From Ancylomarina sp963977525 (GTDB lineage: Bacteria > Bacteroidota > Bacteroidia > Bacteroidales > Marinifilaceae): a stretch of 64,000 bases of DNA. The DNA lies in the NCBI GenBank assembly GCA_963977525.1, contig CAXBPC010000002.1, positions 1 to 64,000 of the forward strand, in the 5' to 3' direction. The translations under genes and the position numbers were made by a program. The notes below the pieces were generated by a model, which did no database searches, had not been told where the DNA came from, and was given only the letters and a program-made list of their open reading frames with translations. Shown piece after piece: positions 7,508-16,041 of the stretch (position 1 is its first letter; each line of letters opens with the position of its first letter).

Positions 7508-9046
7508 TTATTTAGATTCTAGTAACCTGAAAATATTTTTTGCCATATCCGTATTATCGTAATAACCAGAAAATAGTTCAGCTCCAACACCAATTGCTCT
7601 AACAGGAATTGGGGTAGCTGTATGTGAGAATGAAGTCCAGCCAATACCAGCCTTTTGCGATAAAATATGACAAGCAGTAGTTGTGAGAGGATTGTAGCTT
7701 CCATAAAGCAAGTAGAACTGATCATCTTTCTTGAATTCTTTTTTGTAGTTCATACTTTGTTCGAAAGCATTTTTGAGCTGTTCTTTTTCAAAACTAGAAA
7801 GTTCAAGTCCTTTTTCTTTATCACCTAAACCAAAATGTTCCTCAACTAGGGCCATTCCATCTTCAAGCTTGTAGTTTCCTAAATTGTCTTTTTTGTACTT
7901 GTCAACAAGTTCAGTAAAACCATCGTTAGAGATATTTTGATATTGAAGAATTTTAAATGCAGAGTCGTAATGACTACCAGAAAAGCCTAGTGCCATTCCA
8001 CCAGTCTCGTGATCTCCACCAACAACGATAAGTGTTTCTTTTGGATGTTTCTTATAGAAATCAAGTGCTACTTTAACGGCAGAATCAAGGTTGATAATTT
8101 CTTTTATGGCTGTTGCTGCATCATTTGCATGACAGGTCCAATCTATTTTACCACCTTCAACCATCATGAAGAATCCCTTATCATTATCTAAAAGCTCAAT
8201 ACCTTTTTTTGTAAAATCTCTTAAGGTAATATCATCTTTAGTTTGATCTATAGCATAAGGTAAGGCCTTGCCTCCTGCTAAACGTGGGGCAATTGCAATG
8301 ATCTTGTCATCTCCTTTTTTTAAGCTCTGAAACTCAGCTTTAGTATTTAAAAGTCGGTAGCCACGTTCTTTTGCAAGCTCTATAGAGTTGGCTTGTTTGT
8401 TGACAACTTTTTTATCAGCTCCCTGACCAAAATTGGCCATAAGGTTATTCTTATCTATTTTACCATCACCTTCAGGATGCTTAATGCCTCCACCTCCAAA
8501 ATAGTTGAAGTTCGACTTGCTTAAGTCTAAGCTGATATTGTAATACATACTTCTCGATGGCTGATGTGCATAAAATGATGCAGGTGTAGCATGGTCGATC
8601 GACACGGATGAAACAATCCCAACTTTATAACCTAAATCTCGAGCTCTTTCGGCAATAGACTCTACTGGTTTTTGTTTTGAGGCATCCATACCAATGGTAT
8701 TGATACTGGTTTTATAACCAGTTGCAAGTGCCGTACCTGCTGCTGCAGATCCTGTAATAAATCGGTTGCTAGCATAGGTGGTGTAAAAACCGTGATGAGG
8801 AAATTTGTTCATCTCAAGTTTTTGGATTCCATCCTTATTATTTATGGCAGATAAGTAGGCCTCTGCTGCATTTGACTGCGATAAGCCCATTCCATCACCA
8901 ATAAAATAGAAGATGTACTTCGGTGCTTTACCTTTATAATTTTGGCATTGTTTTTCAATATTTGAATCAAGTGCACTTGCGGTAAAAGCAAGTAGCATCA
9001 AACCTAGAGTTAATAGACTAGTGAGTTTATCTGAATTGAATTTCAT
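7508..9046 (-). CDS. Secreted alkaline phosphatase (PhoA/PhoX-superfamily metalloenzyme)
   Basis: 512-residue exported phosphomonoesterase. A signal peptide (MKFNSDKLTSLLTLGLMLLAFTASA) is followed by the metal site FYFIGDGMG, then the nucleophile loop TGSAAAGTALATGYKT (Ser of GSAAAGT), and later VEGGKIDW, GGDHETGG and SHTATPIPV, which supply the remaining Zn/Mg ligands. The residue before the nucleophile is Gly rather than the Asp of E. coli PhoA, as in many Bacteroidota homologues. Probably periplasmic, scavenging phosphate from phosphomonoesters. Transcribed upstream of YibE/F with a short gap. No Pho-box was recognised. Confidence 0.93.
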   Translation of the reverse strand: MKFNSDKLTSLLTLGLMLLAFTASALDSNIEKQCQNYKGKAPKYIFYFIGDGMGLSQSNAAEAYLSAINNKDGIQKLEMNKFPHHGFYTTYASNRFITGSAAAGTALATGYKTSINTIGMDASKQKPVESIAERARDLGYKVGIVSSVSIDHATPASFYAHQPSRSMYYNISLDLSKSNFNYFGGGGIKHPEGDGKIDKNNLMANFGQGADKKVVNKQANSIELAKERGYRLLNTKAEFQSLKKGDDKIIAIAPRLAGGKALPYAIDQTKDDITLRDFTKKGIELLDNDKGFFMMVEGGKIDWTCHANDAATAIKEIINLDSAVKVALDFYKKHPKETLIVVGGDHETGGMALGFSGSHYDSAFKILQYQNISNDGFTELVDKYKKDNLGNYKLEDGMALVEEHFGLGDKEKGLELSSFEKEQLKNAFEQSMNYKKEFKKDDQFYLLYGSYNPLTTTACHILSQKAGIGWTSFSHTATPIPVRAIGVGAELFSGYYDNTDMAKNIFRLLESK

Positions 9047-9091
9047 TACTATTTGTGTGTTATTAGTCGGTAGTTTTTTATCAATCTGCAG

Positions 9092-10993
9092 TTAAAACTT
9101 CTGGATTGTTTCCTTATTTTTAGAGTTCAAAATGTTTTTCCCTTCTGGCGTATATAAGAAATCTACGTAGTCTTTGAAGTAGGTAATTACTTTGTCACGC
9201 ACAACTTTCATTGTAGAATTCACAAGCTTATTTTCTTCCGTGAAAGCTTCAGGAAGAATTCCAATAGCAGTTGGCATCCACCTTTGTGGAAACATGTCTT
9301 GATACTTGCCACCTGTTTTGTACTCGTTTAGTTCAGACTGTAAAAGCTTTAGCGCTGCAATTTGCCCTTCATTACTTTTTGAATTTAGTCCTTGTTCTTT
9401 TAGGTAAGATTGAATTGCAGCCTTATTTGGCACAAGCATAGCAATGGTATATGGATCTTGGTTGTTGTATAAGATACACTGATCGATATATGGTGATTGA
9501 TGAACAAAAGCTTCTTCGATGCCCTCAGGACTGAATTTTTCACCATCGTTGGCAATCAATAAGGATTTAAAACGTCCAGAAACATAAAGGAAGCCATCTT
9601 CATCTAAATGCCCCATATCACCTGTGTGTAGCCAATCGTTTCTTAGAGTCTCGGCGCTTGCTTTATCATTTTTCCAGTAGCCTTTCATCACATTGCCACC
9701 TTTAATTACGATTTCGCCTTTTTTACCCGTAGACAGTGGGTTACCAAGATCATCACAAATTTTAAAATCCATGTTATCAACCAGGAAACCTGATGAACCT
9801 AACTTGTGACGGTGATGTGCATTCGAGGAAATGATGGGTGAAGCTTCTGATAAACCATAGCCTTGATACATTGGAATACCAATTGCATAGAAGAATCGTT
9901 GTAATTCTATATCTAGTAAGGCACCTCCACCGACAAAGAATTTAAGATTACCACCAAAATTAGCTCTAATCTTAGAAAAAAGAATCTTATCGTAGAACTT
10001 ATAAATTGGCTTTAAGAACTTACGAGTACCTTTTCCCTTGTCGATTCCCATACCATTGTAACGATAAGCAACATCAAGAGCTTTGTTAAACATTCGCTCT
10101 ACCTTTGGACCTTTAGCCTTAATTCCTTTTTCAATATTCTTTTTAAAGTTTTTAGCTAAAGCTGGAACACTTAATATAATATCGGGTTGAATTTCTTTAA
10201 TATTATTCGGAATGTTTTTTAAAGCCTCCATAGGCGACTTACCTTGCTGAACAGCGGCAATCGAAGCACCTTTTAACATGAAACTATAAATACCTGCTGT
10301 GTGAGCAAAGGAGTGATCCCATGGTAGGATAAGCAAGGTTCTATAGGTTTCAGGAATGTCCATTAAACTGGAAGCCTGTATGACATTCGAGGTGTAATTG
10401 TTGTGCGATAAAATGATGCCTTTAGGATCGGCTGTGGTTCCTGAAGTGTAAGAAATATTTGCACTATCATCAGCATCAATAGTTGACCAAAGCTTTTGAA
10501 GTTCATTTTTATCAGACTCTAGAATGTTTTGTCCAAATTCAATTATTGAAGACAAGTAAATTTCTTTCGATTCCAATACAACATCATTATCTATTACGAT
10601 AATTTGTTCTAAGAGTTTAAGTTCATCTTTAATCTCTCTAATTTTTGAAAGGTGATTTTTTGAAACAATAACCCATCTCGATTCAGAATGTTGTAAGCGG
10701 AACTTTAATTCGTTTTGAGCATCTAGTTTTACAGACAAAGGAACATTGACAGCTCCTGTGTAGAGTATACCAAGTTCAGAGAGAACCCAGGCATTTCTAC
10801 CTTCTGATAATAAACCTATTCGATCTCCTTTTTTTATGCCCATTGCATATAATCCTGCTGCAAGTAGGTGTACTTCGGTGTGAAGCTCTTTATAGGATTG
10901 AGAAGTATAATCTCCATCACTTTTTTCCCATAAAAATGGGTTGTTAGGATATTGTTCTACACTTTTTTCGAAGAGTTGAATAATTGTCTCCAT
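9092..10993 (-). CDS. Long-chain fatty acid--CoA ligase (AMP-forming)
   Basis: 633-residue member of the ANL adenylating superfamily that activates long-chain fatty acids to acyl-CoA via acyl-AMP at the cytoplasmic membrane. Motifs: P-loop-like A3 region ISYTSGTTADPKGI (about residue 185), LPWDHSFAHT, the A5 motif YQGYGLSEASP, WLHTGDMGHLDEDGF (A7) and the hinge region RFKSLLIANDGEKFSPEGIE. It carries the approximately 60-residue insertion typical of FadD15/FACL-like eukaryotic-type enzymes. I start at METIIQLFEKS because the longer frame adds 22 basic residues with no family counterpart. Transcribed alone. Confidence 0.92.
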   Translation of the reverse strand: METIIQLFEKSVEQYPNNPFLWEKSDGDYTSQSYKELHTEVHLLAAGLYAMGIKKGDRIGLLSEGRNAWVLSELGILYTGAVNVPLSVKLDAQNELKFRLQHSESRWVIVSKNHLSKIREIKDELKLLEQIIVIDNDVVLESKEIYLSSIIEFGQNILESDKNELQKLWSTIDADDSANISYTSGTTADPKGIILSHNNYTSNVIQASSLMDIPETYRTLLILPWDHSFAHTAGIYSFMLKGASIAAVQQGKSPMEALKNIPNNIKEIQPDIILSVPALAKNFKKNIEKGIKAKGPKVERMFNKALDVAYRYNGMGIDKGKGTRKFLKPIYKFYDKILFSKIRANFGGNLKFFVGGGALLDIELQRFFYAIGIPMYQGYGLSEASPIISSNAHHRHKLGSSGFLVDNMDFKICDDLGNPLSTGKKGEIVIKGGNVMKGYWKNDKASAETLRNDWLHTGDMGHLDEDGFLYVSGRFKSLLIANDGEKFSPEGIEEAFVHQSPYIDQCILYNNQDPYTIAMLVPNKAAIQSYLKEQGLNSKSNEGQIAALKLLQSELNEYKTGGKYQDMFPQRWMPTAIGILPEAFTEENKLVNSTMKVVRDKVITYFKDYVDFLYTPEGKNILNSKNKETIQKF

Positions 10994-11383
10994 ATATTTA
11001 GTTGTCTTCCGTAAGTACTTAGTTGTAAATCTTGGGCCATTATATTTTAATGAAGCCAAATTTAATGTTTTCCCTTCAATTTATTCGACTCTTAATAAAT
11101 AGCATCCATTCTAAATAAGAAACGGGATTATTTATTGTAAAGCTACTGGTGTCTTTTCTTAATAATTGTTGTTTATAATCAGTGTAATGGATGATTTGTT
11201 TAGAATGCTATGTGAGTCCAAATAGTCTGAAATAATGGAATATATACGATCACTATTTGTATTCCCTTTCATAATATCTAAATTTACGGCCAATCTTAAA
11301 TCAGACTAAATGATCTGAATATGAACTGGTTTGAGATAACCCAAATCTGAATAAACAACAAAACAAATAAAACTAACTTGAAC
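10994..11383. other. 390-bp divergent intergenic region
   Basis: Separates the acyl-CoA ligase (-) from the class V aminotransferase (+) and must hold both promoters. No strong palindrome, repeat or RNA gene was seen. Short repeated words AAATCAGACTAAATGATCTGAA and CAAATCTGAA occur near 11300-11355 without an obvious function. Confidence 0.5.
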
Positions 11384-12859
11384 ATGAGTAATTTGGAGAA
11401 CCATTTCAAAAAGTTCCGAAAGAATACTGTGGGAAACGAAGCCCGATTTTATTCTCCTTTTGGCAAGCAAACTATCGTTTACGGCGACTGGATTGCGAGC
11501 GGACGTTTATATAAGCCTCTAGAAAAAAGAATGCTAAAGGACTTTGGTCCTTATGTTGCAAATACACATACTGAGACAAATGTAACAGGTACTTTAATGA
11601 CAAAAAGTTACCATGAAGCTCAGAATATAATAAAAAAGCATTGTAACGCTGGACCTAATGATGTATTAATGCATGCGGGTTACGGTATGACAGCTGTTAT
11701 TGTGAAGTTACAACGTATTTTGGGTTTAAAAGGATGTGGTCCTATGAACTCGAAAAGCTGCATGAAAGATAAGGAAAAACCAGTTGTGTTTATTACTCAT
11801 ATGGAGCATCATTCTAACCAAACATCTTGGTACGAAACCAATGTTGATGTTGTAGTTGTGCCTCCAGGAGAAGGTTTAACAATTGACTTGAATGAGTTGG
11901 AAAAGCAGCTTGAGAAATATGCTGATCGTAAAATGAAAATTGGTTCATTCAGTGCTTGTTCAAATGTAACTGGTATTATAACTCCTTATCATGAAATGGC
12001 TAAGATGATGCATAAGCATGACGGTATTTGTTTTGTAGATTTCGCAGCATCTGCTCCTTATGTTGATATCGATATGCATCCAGCCGACCCAGAGTGTGGT
12101 TTAGATGGTATATTCTTTTCGCCTCACAAATTCTTGGGAGGACCAGGATCTTCTGGTGTTATGATTTTTGATTCAGCACTTTACGATCCTAATGCTGCTC
12201 CTGATAATCCAGGCGGAGGAACTGTTGACTGGACTAATCCATGGGGTGAGTACAAATTTATAAACAATATTGAGGCTAGAGAAGATGGTGGAACGCCAGG
12301 TTTCCTTCAATCTATTAGAACAGCTTTGGCTATTGAAGTGAAAAATCAAATGGGTACTGACAATATTGAGGCTCGCGAAGAAGAACTACTTGACCTTGCT
12401 TTTAAATTGATGCGTGAAGTTGATGATGTAACAATTCTTGCTGATGATGGACAAAAGCGTATTGGGGCTATGTCATTCTATATTGAGTATATTCATTTTA
12501 ACTTGTTAGTGAAGCTGTTGAATGATCATTTCGGAATTCAAGTTCGTGGTGGTTGTGCATGTGCAGGTACTTATGGTCATTATATGCTTGATGTAACTCA
12601 TGAGAAATCACAGTCGATTACATGTGAAATTACTGCTGGTGACTTAACTCATAAGCCAGGATGGGTACGTTGGTCTTTACACCCAACTACTACTAATAAA
12701 GAAGTTGTTTACTTTGCGGAGTCTATCAAGAAAATCGTCGCTAATTTTGATGAGTGGAAGAAGGATTACGAATACAGCAGCAAAACGAATGAGTTTACTT
12801 ACGCTGGTCCTAATAAAGTTAAAAAAGAACCAAATATTAACGAATTGTTTAAACTGTAA
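11384..12859 (+). CDS. Class V PLP-dependent aminotransferase (cysteine desulfurase-like)
   Basis: 491-residue fold-type I PLP enzyme of the NifS/SufS-like class V. Visible: HAGYGMTAVIVKLQ (cofactor-phosphate loop), ITHMEHHSNQTSWYET (His stacking on PLP), FSACSNVTGI, VDFAASAPYVDIDMHP (Asp to the pyridine nitrogen) and FFSPHKFLGGPGSSG with the Schiff-base lysine. A C-terminal VRGGCACAGTYGHYML segment supplies a cysteine placed like the catalytic Cys of desulfurases. It is longer than SufS (about 410 residues) and the family is usually annotated only as class V aminotransferase. Start chosen at ATG 11384; the longer frame begins at TTG two codons earlier. No Suf or Isc genes are adjacent. Confidence 0.9.
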   Translation: MSNLENHFKKFRKNTVGNEARFYSPFGKQTIVYGDWIASGRLYKPLEKRMLKDFGPYVANTHTETNVTGTLMTKSYHEAQNIIKKHCNAGPNDVLMHAGYGMTAVIVKLQRILGLKGCGPMNSKSCMKDKEKPVVFITHMEHHSNQTSWYETNVDVVVVPPGEGLTIDLNELEKQLEKYADRKMKIGSFSACSNVTGIITPYHEMAKMMHKHDGICFVDFAASAPYVDIDMHPADPECGLDGIFFSPHKFLGGPGSSGVMIFDSALYDPNAAPDNPGGGTVDWTNPWGEYKFINNIEAREDGGTPGFLQSIRTALAIEVKNQMGTDNIEAREEELLDLAFKLMREVDDVTILADDGQKRIGAMSFYIEYIHFNLLVKLLNDHFGIQVRGGCACAGTYGHYMLDVTHEKSQSITCEITAGDLTHKPGWVRWSLHPTTTNKEVVYFAESIKKIVANFDEWKKDYEYSSKTNEFTYAGPNKVKKEPNINELFKL

Positions 12860-12895
12860 TAGCAGTCAACTTTCAATATTGGTAATTAAAAATAT

Positions 12896-12936
12896 AAACT
12901 CTTCTTATTGCATTGCAATAGGGAGAGTTTTTTTTG
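12896..12936 (+). terminator. Rho-independent terminator after the class V aminotransferase
   Basis: AAACTCTTCTTATTGC / GCAATAGGGAGAGTTT imperfect stem with a minimal loop followed by eight Ts. Confidence 0.85.
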
Positions 12937-13136
12937 CTCTATGTTATTTTATGTGGGAGGTTATTAAGGGTATATAAAGTACTTAGCGGACTTGTGAGTG
13001 TCCTAAACACAATATAACCCTGGTTTACCCAATGTATTCGTTATAGATGCCTTAAACAGATGTTTTTTTGCTTTTAAATAAAAATTAATATGAGTTATAT
13101 TTGTAATAATAGTCTTACAAGCCTGTAGAATTGGCT

Positions 13137-13173
13137 TTAACGAGCTCAAACCCGTCGGGATTGAGCTCGTTAA
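13137..13173. repeat. Perfect 13-bp inverted repeat (hairpin)
   Basis: TTAACGAGCTCAA and TTGAGCTCGTTAA are exact reverse complements flanking A-CCC-gtc-GGG-A, so nearly the whole 37 bp folds into one hairpin with a 3-nt loop. It abuts the first unit of the 21-bp tandem repeat and shares the GTTAA word with it. It is not followed by a T-run, so it is unlikely to be a simple terminator. Confidence 0.85.
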
Positions 13174-13387
13174 AGGCGGGAATGAGAAGGTTAAACCCAA
13201 AATTGGGAAGGTTAAAGGTGGGATCGAGATAGTTAAAGCCGAGATTGGGAAGGTTAAAGGTGGGATCGAGATAGTTAAAGCCGAGATTAGGACTGTTAAA
13301 GGCAGGATTGAGAAGCTTAAACCCAAGATTGGGAACGTTAAAGGCGGCATGCGAAGGTTTAAACCCAAGATTGAGAACGTTAAAGGC
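13169..13387. repeat. 21-bp tandem repeat, ten units plus a partial
   Basis: Ten consecutive 21-bp units starting GTTAAA (CTTAAA or GTTTAAA variants) from 13169 to 13378, then a partial unit, without a single indel. Units alternate between a GGCGGGATTGAG-like and a CCCAAGATTGGG-like middle. In one plus-strand frame each unit reads as seven residues of the form V-K-x-x-I-x-x, i.e. a heptad, and ends in TAA at 13386. That frame has no ATG, so translation is unproven. The opposite strand also has a long frame (13003-13368) of Pro/Leu-rich repeats, likely a by-product. Confidence 0.9.
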
Positions 13388-13581
13388 TAAGGATGCATGT
13401 TAAGGCAAAAATTATGGGTGTAAAGGAGAAAATTGAGACTCTTGAAATTTTATTCCCAGATAATTTAATAAGATGTTCATGGATTTACTTTGTTCGGTTG
13501 GTTCTTTTGTTTTTATATCTTTGAAAAGGTGATGAGGCCGAGGATTGTAATCAACTAAGACAATTCATGATTTAATTGTTA

Positions 13582-14511
13582 ATGACTAATACGACTGATT
13601 TGTACGATATAATAGGAGACATACACGGTGAATTTGAGAGCTTGGAGGAGATGCTTCAAACTTTGGGATATAGAAAAGAAGATGGCGTTTACACTCATCC
13701 CGAAAGGAAAGCTGTTTTTGTTGGAGATTTTGTAGATAGGGGATTTCGCGTAATAGATAGTCTTTGCTTGATAAAAAATATGGTTGATTATGGCTCTGCT
13801 TACGCCATAGTTGGAAATCATGAACTTAATGTTCTAGCCTATTATACCAAAGATGATGAAGGGATTCCTTTGCGTGAGCATAGCATGAAGAATAAAGCAC
13901 AGATTAGAAGGACTTATCTTGAGTTTCAGGCTAATAAAGAGGCGAAGAAAATCTACCTGAAATGGCTAAGATCTTTACCATTATTTTTAGAGTTTGATGA
14001 CTTTAGAGTGGTTCATGCTTGTTGGGATCAAGAGGCTATCGATTTAATGAAAGTGAAACATCCTGAAAATAGATTGAATAAGAAGTTTCTTAGAAAAATT
14101 TATGGTAATAAAGGCAAGCTATATAGTGCCTGTATGTTATTATTGAAAGGAAGGGAATTTGCATTGCCAAACGATCTTGTAATAAAAGACAGTTATGGTA
14201 TTAAACGCAGTATGTTTCGCATAAAATGGTGGAATAAAATGGAAGGGGAGAGCTTTAGTTCTTTGGCTTTTGGAAATCGATTTAAGTTACCTAATTATAC
14301 TATTCCACTAGAACTTTGTACTGATATTCCATCATATTCTGAGCAAGAATTACCCGTATTTTTCGGACATTATTGTTTGAATGAACAAGCAGGAGTAGTA
14401 AGAGATAATCTTTGCTGTGTAGATGCTTGTGTTGCTAATGGAGGGCATTTAGTTGCTTACCGTTGGGATGGTAATAGAAAATTAAGCCAAGAAAATATAG
14501 TAGAAGTGTAA
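13582..14511 (+). CDS. Metallophosphoesterase (PrpE/ApaH-like)
   Basis: 309-residue calcineurin-like phosphoesterase. The full metal-binding set is visible: IGDIHGEFESLE (D-x-H), VFVGDFVDRGFR (GD-x-x-DRG), AIVGNHELNVLAY (GNHE), RVVHACWD and VFFGHYCL (GH). This arrangement fits the PPP-like branch that includes bis(5'-nucleosyl)-tetraphosphatases (PrpE, ApaH) and bacterial Ser/Thr phosphatases; the substrate cannot be decided. Start at ATG 13582, two codons inside the longest frame. Transcribed alone, preceded by about 600 bp of repeat-rich intergenic sequence and followed by a perfect bidirectional terminator. Confidence 0.9.
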   Translation: MTNTTDLYDIIGDIHGEFESLEEMLQTLGYRKEDGVYTHPERKAVFVGDFVDRGFRVIDSLCLIKNMVDYGSAYAIVGNHELNVLAYYTKDDEGIPLREHSMKNKAQIRRTYLEFQANKEAKKIYLKWLRSLPLFLEFDDFRVVHACWDQEAIDLMKVKHPENRLNKKFLRKIYGNKGKLYSACMLLLKGREFALPNDLVIKDSYGIKRSMFRIKWWNKMEGESFSSLAFGNRFKLPNYTIPLELCTDIPSYSEQELPVFFGHYCLNEQAGVVRDNLCCVDACVANGGHLVAYRWDGNRKLSQENIVEV

Positions 14512-14535
14512 AGAGTTAATTGTAACTCTTTACAC
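14506..14535. terminator. Bidirectional terminator (13-bp perfect stem)
   Basis: GTGTAAAGAGTTA and TAACTCTTTACAC are exact complements around ATTG. The stem overlaps the last codons and stop of the phosphoesterase and lies 10 bp beyond the end of the convergent DUF3570 gene. Confidence 0.88.
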
Positions 14536-14545
14536 TATATTTTTC

Positions 14546-15823
14546 TTAAAATGTGAATGCAAAATCAAGACTAACTAACCAAGCACTTAATCCATCACTT
14601 CTATCGTAATAGGCGGTTCTCAAGCCAATACTTTTTAACTGAGCCTGCTTATTTTTCCTGAAGGGAGATTTAAAATTTCCAACTCCCATTACAGGAGAGT
14701 ATTGTAAACCCAAACCTATTTTGGTACTACTTAAGTCCGATAAATCGTAATCCGAAGTATAGAATTCAGGTTTCTGACTGTTACTAGCTTGACCAAATTC
14801 GTAGAAATCATCAGCCGCAGTTTGTGTGTGATATCTGAAAAAAGGAGATGCAATTAAACTTGGTGTAACTTGCATAGGAAGTTCTATACTTGCTGTATGT
14901 GCAGTAATTCCCCAACTATCTGTATAATAACGATAGAATGTTCTTAATCGCATAAAATCATTCAAGTAATAATTCCATCGCATTGAGATTGGAATTTTCA
15001 AACGATTATCATCCAACATTTCAACATTGCTAAAGGTTTTAAGATCCATTCCTTCTTTATCTTTAGCATCGTCGAAAAAGACGCGATGGAATGGTGTACT
15101 CAGAAGACCTGATTGTGATACAACTTCTAACGAAAACAAGGCCTGTAGGCGCTTGTTAATTACTTGTGAGTACGACAAGCCAAACTTCATTGTTGAACGA
15201 GTATCATCTTTAAGCCATTCAGTTCCATTTCGTAATTCAACTGGATAAATTAATGTCCAGGTGTCGTTCATATAAAGAGCATCCAAGCTTAAGGAACGAT
15301 TCTTATCTTTAGAATTGATGGTATAGGAACCTCCAAAATTTAAAGAGGATACGTCGTATTCTTGAGAAAAACCAGCCATCAAACTATATGCATTTCCAGA
15401 CTGAATTAAGTTCCTATTGTATGAAGCATTAATATGTGCACGAACATCCTTACCCGATGCTCCAGATTTATTACCGTCAAAAATATCAATATTATCTGTT
15501 GAAGCAGACGAATAAATATCAATTCCAAAATTCAGATCTAAGCTCGATACTGAATCCATAGGAATATGAACTACAAATGTTGGAGCAATATTTTCTAACT
15601 TTTCAGTTCCACGACCACCTGTGACAGGAGAGTGATCACCATCTTGTTCGTAATAATTAAATAAGAAATTCACTTCAGTATCTTTAAAGTCAGCCTCTGA
15701 TTTTTTTACTTTCTTTCGCTTCTCGTCTTGTTTGTCATCAATACTGTTCTTATCAGTTTGTGCTGAGGCCGCAATTGAAGCTAATAGCATTGCGCCTAGT
15801 AGAATTGTTTTATTTAATTGCAT
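14546..15823 (-). CDS. DUF3570 protein, predicted outer-membrane beta-barrel
   Basis: 425 residues with a signal peptide (MQLNKTILLGAMLLASIAASAQ), a short charged linker and many alternating beta-strands ending in an aromatic-terminated strand (SLDFAFTF), as in outer-membrane barrels. It matches the DUF3570 family, which co-occurs with ApbE and DUF4266 in Proteobacteria and Bacteroidota. The N-terminal part carries DGNKSGASGKD near residue 120, resembling the SGA(T/S) sequence that ApbE enzymes flavinylate. The start ATG at 15823 is preceded by a strong GGAGG inside the end of the DUF4266 gene and overlaps it by 10 bp, implying translational coupling. Last gene of a four-gene operon. Function unknown; electron transfer across the outer membrane is a hypothesis. 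Confidence 0.88.
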   Translation of the reverse strand: MQLNKTILLGAMLLASIAASAQTDKNSIDDKQDEKRKKVKKSEADFKDTEVNFLFNYYEQDGDHSPVTGGRGTEKLENIAPTFVVHIPMDSVSSLDLNFGIDIYSSASTDNIDIFDGNKSGASGKDVRAHINASYNRNLIQSGNAYSLMAGFSQEYDVSSLNFGGSYTINSKDKNRSLSLDALYMNDTWTLIYPVELRNGTEWLKDDTRSTMKFGLSYSQVINKRLQALFSLEVVSQSGLLSTPFHRVFFDDAKDKEGMDLKTFSNVEMLDDNRLKIPISMRWNYYLNDFMRLRTFYRYYTDSWGITAHTASIELPMQVTPSLIASPFFRYHTQTAADDFYEFGQASNSQKPEFYTSDYDLSDLSSTKIGLGLQYSPVMGVGNFKSPFRKNKQAQLKSIGLRTAYYDRSDGLSAWLVSLDFAFTF

Positions 15824-16041
15824 CCACAACCTCCTCCTGATTTACCGCCATTTGCGCCAGCAGCGCCTTCACGGTAAGATTGAAAATTCGATTCATAGCT
15901 TTCGAGCTTTTTAGCCTGAAGAGCCATTGCCTCGTCGTTAAGATTTGCTTTTTGGTAGGCTGCAACTGACATACAAGAGTTGAGGCTAAACAACAAGCAT
16001 AAGCCTCCAAGTGCAAGCTTGGATTTATTCTTATTTCGCAT
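15814..16041 (-). CDS. DUF4266 small lipoprotein with C-terminal Cys motif
   Basis: 75-residue protein with a lipoprotein signal (LCLLFSLNSC lipobox), then a helical stretch AAYQKANLNDEAMALQ and a glycine-rich tail ending GGGCGCN. That cysteine-rich C-terminus is the mark of DUF4266 and could bind metal or form a disulfide handled by the operon's thioredoxin. The start ATG at 16041 overlaps the end of the FMN transferase gene by 11 bp, and its own end overlaps the DUF3570 start, so all are coupled. Small but clearly real because of operon overlaps and family match. Confidence 0.88.
   Translation of the reverse strand: MRNKNKSKLALGGLCLLFSLNSCMSVAAYQKANLNDEAMALQAKKLESYESNFQSYREGAAGANGGKSGGGCGCN

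Noticed and set aside
11384..12859. SufS cysteine desulfurase as a firm name
   Set aside because: It is about 80 residues longer than SufS and has no suf neighbours; only the class V family assignment is supported.
13003..13368. 121-residue minus-strand ORF rich in Pro/Leu/Ile
   Set aside because: It is the complement of the 21-bp tandem repeat plus AT-rich flank; the open frame results from the repeat being free of stops in several frames.
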